Translations under genes and position numbers: made by a program
Part shown: positions 5,931 through 6,026 of the stretch, in pieces
How the letters are laid out: each line of letters begins with the position of its first letter
Numbering within the stretch: position 1 is the first letter of the stretch
Source of the DNA: Nitrospira bacterium HGW-Nitrospira-1
GTDB taxonomy: Bacteria > Nitrospirota > Thermodesulfovibrionia > Thermodesulfovibrionales > UBA6898
DNA length: 6,026 bases
Direction: 5' to 3'
NCBI GenBank assembly: GCA_002839535.1
Contig: PGYF01000065.1
Coordinates: 6,798 to 12,823 of the forward strand
The notes under the pieces: model-generated
What the model saw: the letters and a program-made list of their open reading frames with translations, nothing else
What the model was told of the DNA's origin: nothing
The model's database searches: none

Positions 5931-6026
5931 TGTCATACCAAAATAGAAATGTCCGCTTTTAAGAATGTTAGACCGCCTCTTTTTAGAAGGAGGCAGGATG
6001 GCAGGAAAGGACATTGTGAAGAACCC
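5931..6026 (+). mobile_element. Possible end of an insertion sequence, continuing past the window
   Basis: From TGTCATACC onward the DNA carries an imperfect direct repeat: GTCCGCTTTTAAGAA (5951-5965) and GACCGCCTCTTTTTAGAA (5971-5988). A plus-strand reading frame with a strong ribosome-binding site follows directly. Subterminal repeats before a transposase start are typical of insertion-sequence ends, and the AAAATAGAAATGTCC style together with a MAGKDIV protein start recalls transposases of the IS1202/ISNCY kind. That comparison is from memory and only ten codons are visible. The boundary at 5931 is a guess. Confidence 0.35.
5998..6026 (+). CDS. Start of an unidentified plus-strand gene, cut by the window edge
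   Basis: ATG at 5998 is preceded by AGAAGGAGG (5985-5993), one of the strongest ribosome-binding sites in the window, with four bases between. The visible frame reads MAGKDIVKN plus a partial codon beginning CC (proline). It is transcribed away from hrcA, leaving a divergent region of about 145 bp. Nine residues cannot identify a protein. The start loosely resembles integrase-type transposases of insertion sequences, in keeping with the repeats just upstream, but an ordinary host gene is equally possible. Confidence 0.45.

Overview
The window holds a compact heat-shock operon on the minus strand, in the order hrcA - grpE - dnaK - dnaJ. A 372-bp stretch filled with repeats separates it from rsmE, also on the minus strand. 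All five genes are full length and each is recognisable from its own motifs. DnaK is the Gram-negative-type protein: it keeps the extra segment in the nucleotide-binding domain around residues 78-110 and has an acidic EEVVEAEF-type tail. Regulation is nevertheless by HrcA and CIRCE, and I see no sigma-32-type promoter. With moderate base composition and abundant dispersed palindromes, this suggests a Gram-negative lineage outside the enteric bacteria, such as Nitrospirota or Desulfobacterota. That placement is inference.

Region by region, read along transcription from right to left. At 5931-6026 a plus-strand reading frame with a strong ribosome-binding site starts just before the window edge. 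The DNA in front of it carries a short direct repeat and looks like the end of an insertion element, though this is tentative. At 5885-5914 lies a sigma-70-type promoter reading into hrcA. A perfect CIRCE operator (5857-5883) lies one base downstream of the -10 box and three bases before the hrcA start codon. Then follow hrcA (4834-5853), grpE (4224-4811, with a TTG start chosen by its ribosome-binding site), dnaK (2305-4218) and dnaJ (1204-2295), separated by gaps of 22, 5 and 9 bp. Bases 832-1203 contain no credible gene but four palindromic units: a nested CACAGAG-type inverted repeat, two related CCTCG/CGGGG hairpins, and between these a composite REP-like element whose halves are 23/30 matching inverted copies. 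rsmE (103-831) follows. The last 102 bases hold nothing I can name.

How the genes work together: DnaK, its co-chaperone DnaJ and its nucleotide-exchange factor GrpE form the Hsp70 folding cycle. HrcA represses the operon through CIRCE and in known systems needs GroEL for activity, so misfolded protein relieves repression. RsmE methylates 16S rRNA and is often found next to dnaJ; here the repeats lie between them. The chaperone operon is conventional. The less ordinary points are the repeat mosaic, the stacked operator/start region of hrcA, a proline-to-leucine change in an Hsp70 signature of DnaK, and the possible mobile element abutting the heat-shock promoter.
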